From Trichuris trichiura (taxonomy: Eukaryota; Nematoda; Enoplea; Trichinellida; Trichuridae), in assembly GCA_037903355.1 (NCBI GenBank), contig JBAJFE010000001.1:1240001-1304000 (forward strand): a DNA stretch of 64,000 nucleotides. Direction: 5' to 3'. Position 1 is the first letter of the stretch. Every line of letters starts with the position of its first letter. The notes under the pieces were generated by a model that saw nothing but the letters and a program-made list of their open reading frames with translations, searched no databases and had not been told where the DNA came from. This document shows positions 1 to 11,458 of this stretch, one piece after another. A program made the position numbers and the translations under genes.

Positions 1-1555
1 ATTTATTGCCGTCATAACAGTCCTATCTCAGGAAAACGAGACAAAAACTCACCGACCGCTGGGCCACTCTTTCTCGAGGTTCGCACCTGTTCTTTATGCA
101 TCCCATAAGTAGGATGCACACACATGAACAAATGCGAACCCTTTAAAACGATATGAATTCCACAGTTGCAACTAACGAAACACTGATAACAGCACTGTTG
201 ACTGATGTGCAGGTTAAAATGTTTTCTAGGCCGAAAGATTTGTTCTGACGCACGGCGTTTTGACGCGAAGGTTTAGTTTCCATTCATGGCTGTCCTTGCT
301 CAATCTACTTTTCAGCATTTATGCGTAGGGTGCTACCAAGCTTTTGTTGTACTCATAGGGACGCTATTTGCCACAGCCACGCGAGCTACCCACCATACAT
401 CGTCGTAAGAAGGTTTACTTCCAGAAGAGATGAGGAAATAGTTTTCTTTTTCCACCTTCGCCTAAGCCTAAGCATTAGCTCTTGTTTCAGCTTCGGAAAG
501 TGCTGGCTAATATCAGCGGGAACAAAGGTTTGCCGTAACCCATCCTTCACTTACTTCGAGCGCGCTGGCCATCATGTACCGCTATAACCTGAGTTTACAC
601 GTAGACACGAAAGATTATTTTCGAGAAAGCCCTACACGTGGACAAACGGCCCTCGCCGTGACATCGGCAGGTTGACCTATTCTGACAGGACGCCTCACCT
701 AACGTTGACTGATCTTCCCATTGCGCCTTGTGCCTCCGCCGAGGACAGCCTGTAAGGAAGTTGCTCCGAAGCTGATCCAGCCGTGTGTGTATTTCCTCGA
801 CAGGTCAAAGTTCGACTAGACAGACACGCACACGACTCGGAAAGCTGGAGGAGCTACTCCTGAGGAAAAACTCGGTGGGAGGGCAACACCTGCGTGCTCT
901 GACGATAGCTCAAGAACGAGCCGAAAGCTTCGCCAGACTATTGTTTGGTTTTTCATACCTTGAACGAGATTAAAAATTTTTCACTTTTTTGACTCGCTTT
1001 ATGGCCAAACACAAACGGGAAAAGTCTATGTACGTCACTTGTTCAACAATTAAACGTTCATTATTCGAAGTGCATTTCCTCAGTTGAACGTTGTTACGTT
1101 CTGGTGCTAAGAGTCAACGAAAGAATGAACTGAATAAATCAATCCGAATAAAGAAGTATTATTGCTTCTAAACTAATCTAGCTAAATCACAAAGACGACC
1201 CATTGGAAGTGATCATGTCCATCGTCCTTAAGCGAAGCTCAATCGGCGACTAGGTCACGCCATTATGCCACCCAACGAATTCACGTATTTAGTGTTTACT
1301 TAGAGTGAGACTTATGGAGCTGGGACTGTCATCAGCCGACGCCACCAGAGACAGACAGATTAGTACCGGTACGTGTTTGATTCTCTTCCAACGGATATAC
1401 CGCAGGTCTGCAAAATGGCGAGGTGCATAAAACCGACGTTATTGTAAATCATGAATAAGCTTTTTAAGGACTAAAACGCTTCCTGAAAAAAGTGTCAACT
1501 GTAGTCCGGTGTCTGTTCATACTACAAACGTAGACAGTAAGTGGGGCCTTCGCAC

Positions 1556-2987
1556 TAGCTGCCCTGCTCAACATATCTGAGCAATCTTAAAAAACAAAAC
1601 ACTTCTGCTGCGCTAACATGCACTACTACCTTTTCCTTCAGCTTTTGTACCGTTTCCATCTCATTGTCACTTTCCTGCTTTGCGTAATCTACAGTGCTAC
1701 TTGCGTCTGCGTTCGTTCCTAGTTCGGCTAGTGCAGAGTAGAAAATTGCACCTGGGTCATGTTCGGTAGAAACGGCTATCTCCTCCTCTACTACAACAAA
1801 ATCTTCGAAATCTACTGCTTCAACCACTGCCTCGCGAGTCCGACTATCACGTCAAAGGTCGACATTATCCACTTGGTCTATGAAGAATCAAGCTCTCCTA
1901 AAGCACTTCTTTATTGCCTCAGCAAGAACCTTATTCCTGGAAGAGCTGATCCAAAATACAGCGTCGAAGCTTTAATGGACGCAGCAATTGAAGCCGCTCC
2001 CAGAGACCAGTTGGTGACTTCCTCTTTACTGGAGAAACTGACTCTCGCATTTCGCTTCAAACGTCTTGATTAGTCCTTGATACAGAGCCTGAGGTTTTCA
2101 GGAAGTGCTTGGAGGCAAGAACTTCAATGTGACGTTGGAGAGGTGCATGGGCGGCACAGTTATACATTACCAATAACAAGGAGAGTTTCATTCGCTTCAC
2201 CTGTCGGTCGGCACCTTCTACGCACTCCTCGAATATAGCGAATGAGATCGAGCGACATTGATCTCAAAGTTACAGAGTGATCCTCAGGCATAAAGTTTCT
2301 AAATGCGCGAGGTTTCGCTGACCTACCAATCATCAAGGGCATCAACTTCTCCCCAGTTGCGCTAGCGCCATGAAGCAGTGTAGAGCGTTACTTGGACAGC
2401 TTCCAGCTTTTGCATATGTCGCCTTTTAGTGCAACGCTTCCATCAGGCATAACGTTGAAGAACAAGCCGCTTTCATCAGCGTTAAAAACGTCTTCCTTCT
2501 TGAAGGCACTGCACAAATAACGAAACTTCCCGATGAAGTCTTCCAAGACCTTGACGGGAACTTCGCTAGATTCACCGCATAACAATTCCTGAGAAATCGT
2601 ATGACAGAGCTTGAGCCTCGCCAGCTAACCGATTGATGCTTGGAAACTTGTGAACCTGAAATCCACGGCAAATCTTCTAGCAACTTTCTGGATCATTCGG
2701 CCAGCGATCCGTGCATTAGCTGCTCTCATTCGCTTAAACCAACTTAACGCTGTTTCAATCACTTGTTTCAGGAAAATTTTCCTCTTTCATCGCTGCGAGT
2801 CTCAGCTTTCCTTATTATATCTTTCCAAGTATTCTTGTTTAAGTCTCTGCATGTCGCTAACGGTATTCTTGCTCACATGGAACCACTCCTCTGTCTTTTT
2901 TGACTGCTCGTTTCGAGAACGCAGATAGAGCGTACGATTTTTTCACTGCCAATTCTCTCCAATCTTTCCGTTTGGCCATAGTGCAAA
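1556..2987 (-). pseudogene. Tigger/pogo transposase relic (copy 1)
   Basis: Read on the minus strand, a start near 2,987 (MAKRKDW) matches the start of the better preserved Tigger at 34,461 (MAKRKEL). Downstream come blocks homologous to that protein: the segment with GESSEV and NADESGLFF (first catalytic Asp) at 2,388-2,585, the GRSAKPRAF block near 2,300, and the acidic C-terminal tail at 1,555-1,827. The blocks sit in different frames with stops, so no full transposase can be made. Tigger enzymes are DDE/DDD cut-and-paste transposases that insert at TA. I could not find the terminal inverted repeats here. A truncated hAT-B piece abuts its 5' end. Confidence 0.85.
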
Positions 2988-3059
2988 CCGTCATCCGCTT
3001 GGGTAGCTGTTACTGCGTAAGAAGGAATGTTTTTACACGTCAAGACACGTTAAGGTCAC

Positions 3060-4071
3060 CTTCCATAGCCGTAGTCCGACGATGTTGGGCTCGATCGAGG
3101 TAACTCGCAGACAGAGATCGCCGCGTCTGACTATTTGTAGCTGATTGGGTTTCTTGATCGTTAGGTCCGTAGCGATACTAAATGCGCGTTCCACTAGACT
3201 CGATGATGGAAGACAACCAGTAACTTTTTTACTACCTCCCATACGCCAGGGTACAACCCTAGGATTTCTCTGCAGCCAGAACTGCTGACAACCCTGTGAA
3301 AACTTGCTCTTCAACTGCACGTTCGCTTGCAACGGCAGCAGCTCTTCTTGCAGTGACATCTCGCAAAACTGGAACTAGCGTAGGAGAAAAGCAACCGTAC
3401 CGACAAAGTGTTCCCAAGAAATGTGTGTGCAGCACTCGCAATTCCCTGTCGCTAACGCGTATGCTTGCATTGGAGCTGCGTGAACAATAGACGCAAGGAA
3501 AGAAAGGGAAGAAAAAGGGAGCCGACTTTTCACAGAAGCGGGGCAACAGATGGTAATCGTTGACAAAATTCTATAGCAGAGTCGTTGCTACAAAGCTGCC
3601 GGTGCGAACATGTGCTAATCGCTGGTTGAATCGTAAAGCAGGAGCCAATGCATCGCAAAAGCTGTGGCGCATTATGACAACGCGGACAACTATTCTCTGA
3701 TGTGAACCATGTGCTGCGCGCTAAATGCTTCTCAGCAGAAAGCTTTTCTTGCTCAACCCAACGCCGGAAGGTCACGGTGACAAATATGCCATCCCTTGTG
3801 TCGCGTGTTCTGAATGGTCATTTTCACGAGCGGTGATTGGTTCATGTGTTGGATTGGGGGGTAGACGGCATCACGCATAGCATGAAACGTAATTTTAACC
3901 AGTACGCACAATACCTGACCCTGGGACCTCACCTTCCGATCCACGAGAACACGACGGCCCAGGTGCGGCATGTGGCCCACGCAACTCAAATAGGCCCCCT
4001 GGCACTCTGGTCCCGGTGGATTTCGAAAGGGCCGCCCTGGTGGAGCGCCTACCCAACCTTGAGAAACACTG
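3060..4071 (-). mobile_element. Truncated hAT-B element (copy 1)
   Basis: One end is the hAT terminus GAGAAACACTG finishing at 4,071. The minus strand encodes the C-terminal part of a ZBED-type hAT transposase: a QQFWLQR block, then the dimerisation motif LVERAFSIATDL followed by RRGDLCLRV. The same element is full length at 57,186-58,425. Here similarity is lost near 3,045-3,070, where the sequence runs into the Tigger relic, so one terminus is missing. The coding part is frameshifted. It is a defective derivative, not an autonomous transposon. Confidence 0.8.
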
Positions 4072-4834
4072 AACTAGATAAATACCTCTGGGCTCGCGAA
4101 AGAATGCGCAGTTTTGCATAACGCCGTAAATCAGTGCACGCTATGTTGAACAACGTTTTCAACGAATAAATTTCTCGAAAGATTTTCAACGAATCTTTCG
4201 AGAAATATTACAGTGACAGATTGAAATGAAGAAATTGCGTACATTACGAAAAACGTTAATTCAGCGGGAAAAATAATTGAAACTGGTTAACTAGAATGAT
4301 GCAAAAGATGTCTTTAAAAATTCTGAAATCAAGGTCTTAGCAGCGAACAGAAATTGTATGCCAGTCAAGCTATTAATGGACTTACATTTTGATTGCCGGC
4401 CTATAGTAGTTCTTCAAATCCGTCAAAACCAACTACGGAAACGCCGTAATCTGGAGAGCCGTCCACAAGCTCGGTGGAGAGAAGGGCAAAATTTTCTTCT
4501 CCCTACATGTTAGTCTGCCGTAAGCAGTCAATGCTTTGTTAGCAGCATAAACCGAATAGGCTCAATTTTGCGTTTTACAATTAGGAACAACCGTTTCTTT
4601 CTTGAGTACAAGAGCAACCGGTAAAATACACAGCCAAGGAATTAGCGCCCAATACGTCCCGGAGACAGTTTGTAAGGGAAATGCAAATTCTGGTTAAGTG
4701 AAAACTAGACAAGAAATGAGCTCGACCGTAGCGCTTGAGGATCGCTGATAAGCATTCCCAACGTATAGTTTACTCCTCTTAAGAATTGCCTTTTTTGTAG
4801 AATCGTTACCTTTCCAATGCGTATGAAAACGTAC

Positions 4835-4996
4835 GTCGCACAATAAACGATCAGTGAGAGAAAATTGGTGGTTTGATAATAAATTGAACTGAATCTTGGA
4901 ATATTTAACTCGCTGCAGGAAATCAAGTTCCAACTGGTGCATTGACTGCGCTCTGTAGTGGAGCTCATCGGACGTAATCTCTTTTTCATTTGCCAT
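4835..4996 (-). CDS. Unrecognised exon-like ORF (copy 1)
   Basis: On the minus strand an ATG at 4,996 opens 54 codons (MANEKEITSDELHYRAQ...) that run into GTACGT at 4,834, a consensus-like 5' splice site; the frame also stays open beyond it to 4,694. The peptide is helical and charged and resembles no family I know. It lies head-to-head with the Hsp20 relic. The copy at 16,296-16,457 is not evidence of selection because the whole segment is duplicated. It may be a first exon of a host gene or chance. Confidence 0.25.
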
Positions 4997-5284
4997 AGCA
5001 GCTTTCCGCTTCACTAGAAATCGCCGACACAATGATTAAACGTCAGAGCTCCATAAAGCACAAGAGGTCGTATACTTAATTGTTCTTTACACCTTCTTAC
5101 TTTGAAAGCAGTAAACAACTATTGCTATCAACCTGCTGATCATATTATCCTACTGCTTGCAAGTTTGTTTACTTGCATTCTTTGGCAGCTGCAACGGTCT
5201 GGCTGCTACAAGCGTTTACTTGCATATTCTTGAAGTGCTTGCGCTATTGCGTTTGTATATTCACTGCTATTTGTGTTGCCATGA

Positions 5285-5788
5285 ACTGAACTTGAATCGT
5301 TGTATGTCTGGCACCCGTTTTCGTGGTGGAACGATCGTCTGAGCTTACGGTCTCCGAAGAGTCGTTGGTCCGCCGATCTATGGCCCATTGCTCGTCCTAT
5401 CGAAAACATCGACCGTGCATCATTCTGATCACCAACCTCTGCGGTACCGAGAGCAACGCTTTCCGCCAGGACCGGAGTTTCGTCACTGATCAACGATGAT
5501 AAGAAGTTTAAAGTTACTTCGGAGGTCACACACTTCAAGCCGGAAGAGTTGGAAATAGCAACAAAGGATGATCGACTAATGATCCATTGGAAGCATGAGG
5601 AAAACAGGGATGACCATGGTTACGTCAAGGGTGAATTCACTCGCCCTTATTGGCTACCTAAAGGCATCAACCCACAAAGTTTCAAGTCGAACTTGTCGCC
5701 GAATCGTTTGCTTAGTATTGAAGCTGCGAAGGTTGGTAGACTGCACTCAGTCGAGCACAATATTCCAATCAAAAGAGGAAAGAAATGA
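5285..5788 (+). pseudogene. Small heat-shock protein (Hsp20/alpha-crystallin) pseudogene
   Basis: The frame from 5,285 reads an sHSP-like N-terminus (WHPFSWWNDR), is cut by TGA at 5,426, then continues through a recognisable alpha-crystallin domain: INDDKKFKV, FKPEELEIA, HGYVKGEFTR, YWLPKGINPQS and NLSPNRLLSIEA, ending at TGA 5,786. sHSPs are ATP-independent chaperones of about 150-180 residues; this reading has the right layout. No in-frame ATG precedes the N-terminal part and an in-frame stop is present, so it looks like a pseudogene, unless an upstream exon and splicing bypass both. The duplication breakpoint at 5,623/17,084 falls inside it. This is the clearest host-gene relic in the window. 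Confidence 0.8.
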
Positions 5789-6040
5789 ACCTTCGTGTTC
5801 CCGCACAAATCTCGTACGTCCTGGCACTTTTAGTGTGTCAGTTGGCTTGATTTTCCGAATAGGCTTAGTCAACGGAAACTGTTCGCGAACTCACAGTGAG
5901 CACAACTACAATGGGTAGTTATTGACACAATGCCTCAATGAACTAACGATGTTCAAGTAGCAATGACTTCCTGAAAAGTTCGCATCTTTCTTGTACTCTG
6001 ATAAACAGCTTCCTGCGCGTGCAACGAACGACGATAAAAT

Positions 6041-7146
6041 ATTGCAACACCAATATCCCCAGTCTTAGCAGAAGTTTTTATGGAAAATCTTGAAAGAAGA
6101 ATTTTCGAAAACGTAGGCAGAGAAATCGCCCCAGTCCTCTTCAAAAGATATGTGCACGATATCTTCGTAATTATCAAGGCCGGAAAAGAAGAACAATTTC
6201 TACAATTCCTCAACAACATGCGCCCAAACCAGATAGTGTCACCGTGGAAAAAGAAGAAAACAAAAGTCTTCTCTTTCTAGATGTGCTTATTATTCGAACA
6301 AATGAAGGGCTTAAAACCAGAGTCTATAGGAAATATACGCAGACTGAACAATATCTCAACTTCTCATCACATCATGCACGATCAGTAATGCGTGGAATCC
6401 TCTCCGGAATGGTCGACAGGGCAGTCAATATATGTGACCCTGAATATCTACAGCCCGAACTTAACTATATTAGAAAAGTCTTCTACAAAAATCGTTATCC
6501 TAAATCCTTCATTGACCAAGTATTCAAATACAGGCTACGCAAAGGTAAAGCTCCTGATCCTAATGCCTCACTACATCCACGTTTAGTTGTTCCGTATGTG
6601 GCGGGACTAGGCGAAAAGCTTATTCGGCTAGGTAAAAGATTGGGCATCAGAGTCTTTTTCAAAAATTCTCACAATCTCAGATCAATTCTCCGGACGGACA
6701 AAAGGAAAATTCCCACAAACAAAAGAACTGGTCTCATCTACGCGATCGAATGCTCTGGTTCAGCAGTTTACGTCGGCGAAACAGGGAATAATTTAGAACA
6801 CCGAATCCAAGAACACATAAGCAAACTAAACAGTCACAACAATACAAAAAGTAGCCTGCACAATATGCACTCCCCAATACTTCGCCGCGGAAGACCAATA
6901 TTGGATCCAACAAAAACCATGGAAAAGGCAATTCAAGCTTCCGCGGTGGTAGAACATGCGGTGAATTGCAAACAGCCCCTCCATCCAAGAGCCCTTTGCT
7001 ATGAAAATAACCTACACATAAGGAAACTAAAAGAGGCTCTCTACATGAGAAACAGCTTGACTTTCAATCGAGACCAAGGGGCAGACATTAGTGATTTATG
7101 GACAAATATCATTACACTCCACAATTGTTGTTCCCTTAATAGTTGA
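6041..7146 (+). pseudogene. Penelope-like element, 3' half: RT end plus GIY-YIG endonuclease
   Basis: From about 6,041 the frame reads the end of a reverse transcriptase (TPISPVLAEVFMENLE, then RYVHDIFVII, where the usual YxDD is YVHD). A frameshift near 6,245 moves to a 300-residue open frame (6,244-7,146) with the RT thumb region (LFLDVLIIR) and a C-terminal GIY-YIG endonuclease: GLIYAIECSG, YVGETGN, RIQEH. It ends with the family tail (IRKLKEALYMRNS). PLEs copy RNA by target-primed synthesis, using this endonuclease. The 5' part is missing, as is common for PLE insertions. The catalytic change and frameshift make it dead, though the endonuclease frame is intact. Confidence 0.88.
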
Positions 7147-7386
7147 CAGACAAGCTAAAATCAATAGGAACTGAAACACAGAACAAAAATCAAATCACAT
7201 TTTTGGAACAAAGGGATAAAAATTGAAAACGAAACTAGAAGGTCAGCCCATGCATTAACAAATTTCTACAAGAATACTGACAGCTGAGAGACACAGATGG
7301 AGAACTTTAATACTCTCGTTCTAAACGCTGATAAGTGACGGAAGACAAATGTCGCCTCAGTAACCACCACAAACTTCACTGGACCG

Positions 7387-7416
7387 CTGAAGATGGGTCG
7401 CGGCAGACCTGAAAGC
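7387..7416 (+). other. PLE 3' hairpin with hammerhead-like core
   Basis: About 240 bases after the PLE stop, CTGAAGA is followed by a stem (GGTC/GACC) and then GAAAGC. CTGANGA, stem, GAAA is the conserved core of hammerhead ribozymes, which are known in PLE terminal repeats. I cannot see a convincing cleavage triplet with closing helices, so activity is not claimed. Confidence 0.4.
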
Positions 7417-7593
7417 TTCGGAAGGAAGAAAAAATCTTTTATTTTACTTCTCAACGGGAGAGAATCCGTATTAAAGATATTTTCAATATGAAAACACACG
7501 CTCCCGTACAAAAGCATCATGTTTTCAACACCAATATAAACAATCATATTTTCATTTTTTAAACTACAGTTCAATAACTACAGAGACTACACA

Positions 7594-7970
7594 TTAAAGC
7601 AGCGAAGTTTCGTTATTCACTGCAATCCCTTTCATACAATTCAGTGCGAGCAAAGAAGCAGCCTCTTTTGCCTTTCTTCCCGAATTGCCGACCGCTCTGA
7701 ATTTTTGACCGGAACCCAACTTGACTACCGCCACGAATTTGCCACTGCCTTCTTCCGAGCAGGTGAGTTGACACCTCACTCTCCTCATGTGGCAGAGCCT
7801 CTTCAATTCCATAACATGTCCCACTCGAGGGGCCTCAGCCATCGGACTTTCCTCATTTGATCTACTACTAACACCTGCAAAGTTCAATACGCGTCAGCCA
7901 GAAAAGCCAACCGCAGGTAAGATTACCTACCACCTTTTTCCGAGGAGTGCGGCTCCAACGGCTCTGACAT
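7594..7970 (-). CDS. Candidate dsRNA-binding protein gene, two exons
   Basis: On the minus strand exon 2 (7,874-7,594) encodes a double-stranded RNA-binding motif: helix 1 around HVMELKRLCHMRR, a strand ending CSEEGSG, strands KFVAVVKLGSGQKFRAVG, and helix 2 NSGRKAKEAASLLALNCMKG. The frame enters through TTTGCAG at the 3' splice site. A candidate exon 1 (7,970-7,934) starts MSEPLEPHSS and ends AAAG before GTGGTA; the 59-base intron keeps the phase, giving about 105 residues. The spacing of helix 1, strands and helix 2 is that of a dsRBM. A PLE tail begins just upstream, so longer 5' exons may have been cut off. The domain call is fairly firm, the exon 1 call weaker. Roles could range from RNAi cofactor to editing enzyme fragment. 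Confidence 0.55.
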
Positions 7971-8029
7971 CAGATTTCTTAAAACATAGAATGTTAGCTC
8001 ACCCAATGTCGACTTTGAAGCAGAATATG

Positions 8030-8227
8030 GAAATCAGAAACTGTACAATGAAACGATGGAATCTAGCAGAGATTATTTGTCGCGAGACCCTATTGCACCT
8101 CAGGCATATTAAGGAGGCTCTCAACATGCAGAGGAACTCCACTGTCAATCGCCACAATGGTGTGGCGGTTAGTGAGGTACTGGCTGCGGCAATTAATAAA
8201 TTCGAAAGCTGCGCCCTACACAACTAA
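8030..8227 (+). pseudogene. Second PLE fragment: C-terminal tail only
   Basis: The end of this frame (LRHIKEALNMQRNSTVNRHNG, then VSEVL) parallels the last residues of the PLE at 6.2-7.1 kb (IRKLKEALYMRNSLTFNRDQG). Only the tail after the GIY-YIG domain is present, so this is a severely 5'-truncated insertion. Its hairpin lies about 70 bases downstream. It is inserted close to the 5' end of the dsRNA-binding gene on the opposite strand. Confidence 0.65.
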
Positions 8228-8295
8228 TCAAACACTCATTGTTGCCATGTGCTATATAAACCCCTAGCTGAATAAAAGCGTTCTCTCTCATACTG

Positions 8296-8510
8296 CTGAC
8301 GACGGAACAAGAGCAGTTCCGAAACCTACGGTATCCACATTGTTCTGTATTTGCTCTTACAATTTGCCCATGCATTCGTTGGTAGGGCACTATGAAGTTT
8401 AGGTACAGATACATCCAACAGGCCAAACCCCTGAGTCAGAAGATCAACTATGAAACAATGCAAGCCTGTTACAAGACATCCTGTCTTTCGAAACATCATC
8501 AAGTAAAGTT
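8296..8510 (+). repeat. PLE 3' terminal repeat with hairpin (8,296-8,333)
   Basis: CTGACGA is followed by the stem CGGAAC/GTTCCG and AAAC, then CTACG and GTA, a possible two-pair helix III with a GUA triplet; helix I is not evident. The next 170 bases recur at 40,700-40,865 and, diverged, in the palindrome at 46,311-46,659. They include a small stem (TGCCC at 8,365 with GGGCA at 8,385). Confidence 0.55.
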
Positions 8511-8519
8511 GAAAAGGCG

Positions 8520-11458
8520 CCATGTTGCAACCATTTTGGAAAAATGCGATAAGCGCCCGCTTATGAACACTTTTTCATCGCAGCACCGCATGAAGTACTA
8601 TATTCCAAAACGCTCCCGCTTTGTTGCCTTCTCTGTAGCAGAGAAACTATAGACCTTGTGTTTTTCGAGTCTTAACTTATTGCGCAAATTGTGGAGTATG
8701 AATATGTATACTATTCAGATTTAGTTTAACATTAAATTTTCTGCGCTCTCGGCTTTGCTCTGTCGTAAATGTATTGGAATTGCCTAGAAAAGTTAGCCAT
8801 TTCAGCCTATCCAAATCTGTGCAAAATAAATTGCCCATCGTTTAGGCGTTACCTAAGCACCAACTTAGGCGCCTGTATAAGATAAACTACATTTTAGGCA
8901 GGAGAGAAAGGACCGCATTGGATTGGCGCACAAAAAATAGCCTGTACAATTTTCAAGCATTCAAAGACTGCACAGAATGGGTTCGGGTGCAACATTGTCT
9001 TGGACGTTCAACTTATGCTTTCTTTTCAGCTTCATGGGTTAATAGGCGATATCAGGTATGCGGAAGATGAAGAAGCAAAAATGAAAGAGTTAGCGGAGGC
9101 ACCATTTTAAATGGCTGCAAAAGCTGTACCGCGCAGTGAATTGATGGAATGCGCTGCCAGCTATGCTACATGCCTAAGGGCAATTGTTAAAATATCGAAA
9201 AGTATATCCGACGAGATCAGAGAGAATGTGCTTTCGCAAATGTTGAATAGCGGTAGGGAAGAGTACACAGCTTTCAAGAAAGTAAGACAATCCCTGAAAA
9301 ACGCTCTGAATCATGGGACAGACTAGATTAGCAATCACAGAGGATTGACCAATCCGAAGTGACGTAGACTTGAGCAATCAGCGTCGCCATCACTGGGCCA
9401 ACCATTACTACTCTTTACTTATCTGGGAAGAGTTCTTATACGCCGTGATATAGGGTAAGTAATACTTCACGCAATCACGTACGGACTCACGTCGAGGCTT
9501 ACATTTCTTCGGTCTCTAAAATGCAAAGCGGTAAGAGGTTTATGATAACCTGCACCAACTAACATCGTAAGTTGCGACGTCCTATCCTAGAGATTGGAAA
9601 CGCCATATGTTTTTGGGACACCATTCTGATTAAACGTCTCCCAGTATTCTTCCTACGACGACAGCTAACCGTCCGTAAAAGGACGCGCGCTCTGGCTACC
9701 ATTGGTAGGAGTTCTGCAGCATGAAGAACTAAAACCGAACTGACTACTAACGGAACGATTTGCATTGCACAGCGGTATAAACAACATCATTTCGCATAAA
9801 CAGTTAAATGACGTTCCACTCGTGTTTATCCCACCGTCAGAGTCTTAATAATGTTCACTAAATTAAAAAGGACTTTCTGGCTGACGATGAGATCGTCTGC
9901 TCTTCAAAGCAATGATACTCAAAGAGCAAACAGATCGCTGAGGACCTTACAGCTTTGACGATAGTCAGTTCGACGTTAGTCGGGAAGAAAAGAGCAACGA
10001 CCATTTGAATACAACGTAGTTGTGCTCGAATCAGCGCAATGGGATCTTTAACCAATCCTAAGGAACCAACACTGGAACAACAACAACCAAACAACGGCGG
10101 TCAAGCGACGCTAGCGACATCTACTTGGCCCTGGAAAGGTCCACAGAGTGCAGGCGGAAAAAGCTTGAAAGACTGACAAACGTATAAGAGCGGTTAACTG
10201 ACGGTCTCAATATTTAACGTTTAGTACTTATGCTCGCCATAAAGTGCCTTCAAACTATTGTATTTAAACCTCGTGTTCTGCTACATATGGGAACTTCATT
10301 GAAACCGCTAATGCTCAGACAGCTCGGATACGAGGGTTACCATCATAAGGTACACAAGCATTGACTCTCAATCAGTGTAATTTTAACTCACTGTTGTTCA
10401 CCCTCCGCGTGTGGTCGCGGGTCAGCTCAGACAGCGCAACCTTAATGTACAACACTTCAAGTTAAGCATGACGTCCACCACAGCCAAACGTAAAATCATC
10501 AGAACAAAAAAGACGTTTTAATAACAGCAGGCAGCGATCAGGTACCCTGAATGTTTTTAATGCATACGGTGAACCGACTCTTCTGCTGAACAATTCAGAA
10601 TGACGGGTGCTGCACTTAAGAGGTTTCATAATACATCTGAAGACGTCAGTGGACCACAAAAAACACAATGGACAGAAGAAAAAAGTTGGTGGAAACCGGA
10701 AGGCCACTAGTTACCCCCTTTAGTCTCATTTCAACTTTATGCAAGATTTGCTTGTTCTTTTGCTCACAATAGATGCAGTCTAAGGGATGCGTACATTTTC
10801 GTAATGCATTTCGGTGACAGCTTACTCCGCTGTCTCGCATGCACGTGATCCACCAACTAGAAAAGCCTTAATGGATAGAAAATGCAGCTGTTGCGTACGC
10901 TTGATGATAATAATCTTTTGCTAAACATTGATTGACTTTCGGCATGGGACGTTTTCCCAGAAGCGAAGTGCTATGACCAAATCACGGTTAGATCCAATGG
11001 GGGCGTGAAACTAGGGAGCTTAAGCTAGTCAAAACTCCAGTACGTTTAGTAAGTGTATTGTTCAAGTGACAGAAGGAGAAAGGCTAAAGTAAAGCTTATG
11101 AAAGAGTAAGTGGGAAGAAAGTGGACAGAGAAACGGTAGCAGGCATTCTAAGAAGCGCACAAAGCTGCGGCGCCTATGTATTGCGACTTTTGATCGCTTA
11201 CTTGTAAGGGCTGGCTTTTGAAAACGTCAACTCTGACAAGTCAACGATAAGGTTAAGCGAACTGTGAAAGCTATGCTCGACTAGGCTTAAAGAACCCGCT
11301 ATTCTCATGTCTTTTCCGGAAGGATTGAAACTGGTGAAATTTTAAGATTCACTTATTTTACAAACCTATTGTTAACGGTTTGTTAACGCACAATTTTCCC
11401 GTAATAAATATTCTGCGAGCTCATGCTTTAAAATACCTTGTCCCTTAATCGAGACCTT
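8520..11458. other. Unrecognised intergenic DNA
   Basis: AT-rich unique sequence that separates the two duplication copies. It is part of the 11.46-kb period only in the sense that no second copy of it is seen. Apart from the small ORF at 9,111 I see no gene, RNA or repeat here. Confidence 0.5.
9111..9326 (+). CDS. Small unrecognised ORF
   Basis: An ATG ORF of 71 codons (MAAKAVPRSELMECAASYA...) predicts an alpha-helical, charged peptide with no family I recognise. About 80 bases upstream is a good 3' splice-like tract (TTTCTTTTCAG) leading into a second short frame (LHGLIGDIRYAEDEE) that stops exactly before this ATG, in another phase. This could be a terminal exon of a host gene with a frameshift, or chance. 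Confidence 0.25.
   Translation: MAAKAVPRSELMECAASYATCLRAIVKISKSISDEIRENVLSQMLNSGREEYTAFKKVRQSLKNALNHGTD

Larger units (their letters stand above)
1..5623. repeat. Segmental duplication, copy 1
   Basis: This stretch matches 11,459-17,084 almost base for base, with scattered substitutions and small indels; the offset drifts from 11,458 to 11,461. It may continue left of the window. Inside are a dead Tigger transposase, a truncated hAT-B piece and the 5' part of an Hsp20-like pseudogene. The parts 1-1,555 and 4,072-4,830 show no recognised gene. Similarity stops abruptly after 5,623, in the Hsp20 reading frame. Confidence 0.95.

Noticed and set aside
321..587. Conserved protein because the same 88-codon ORF occurs at 11,778-12,044
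   Set aside because: Both lie in a recent segmental duplication, so identity says nothing about coding.
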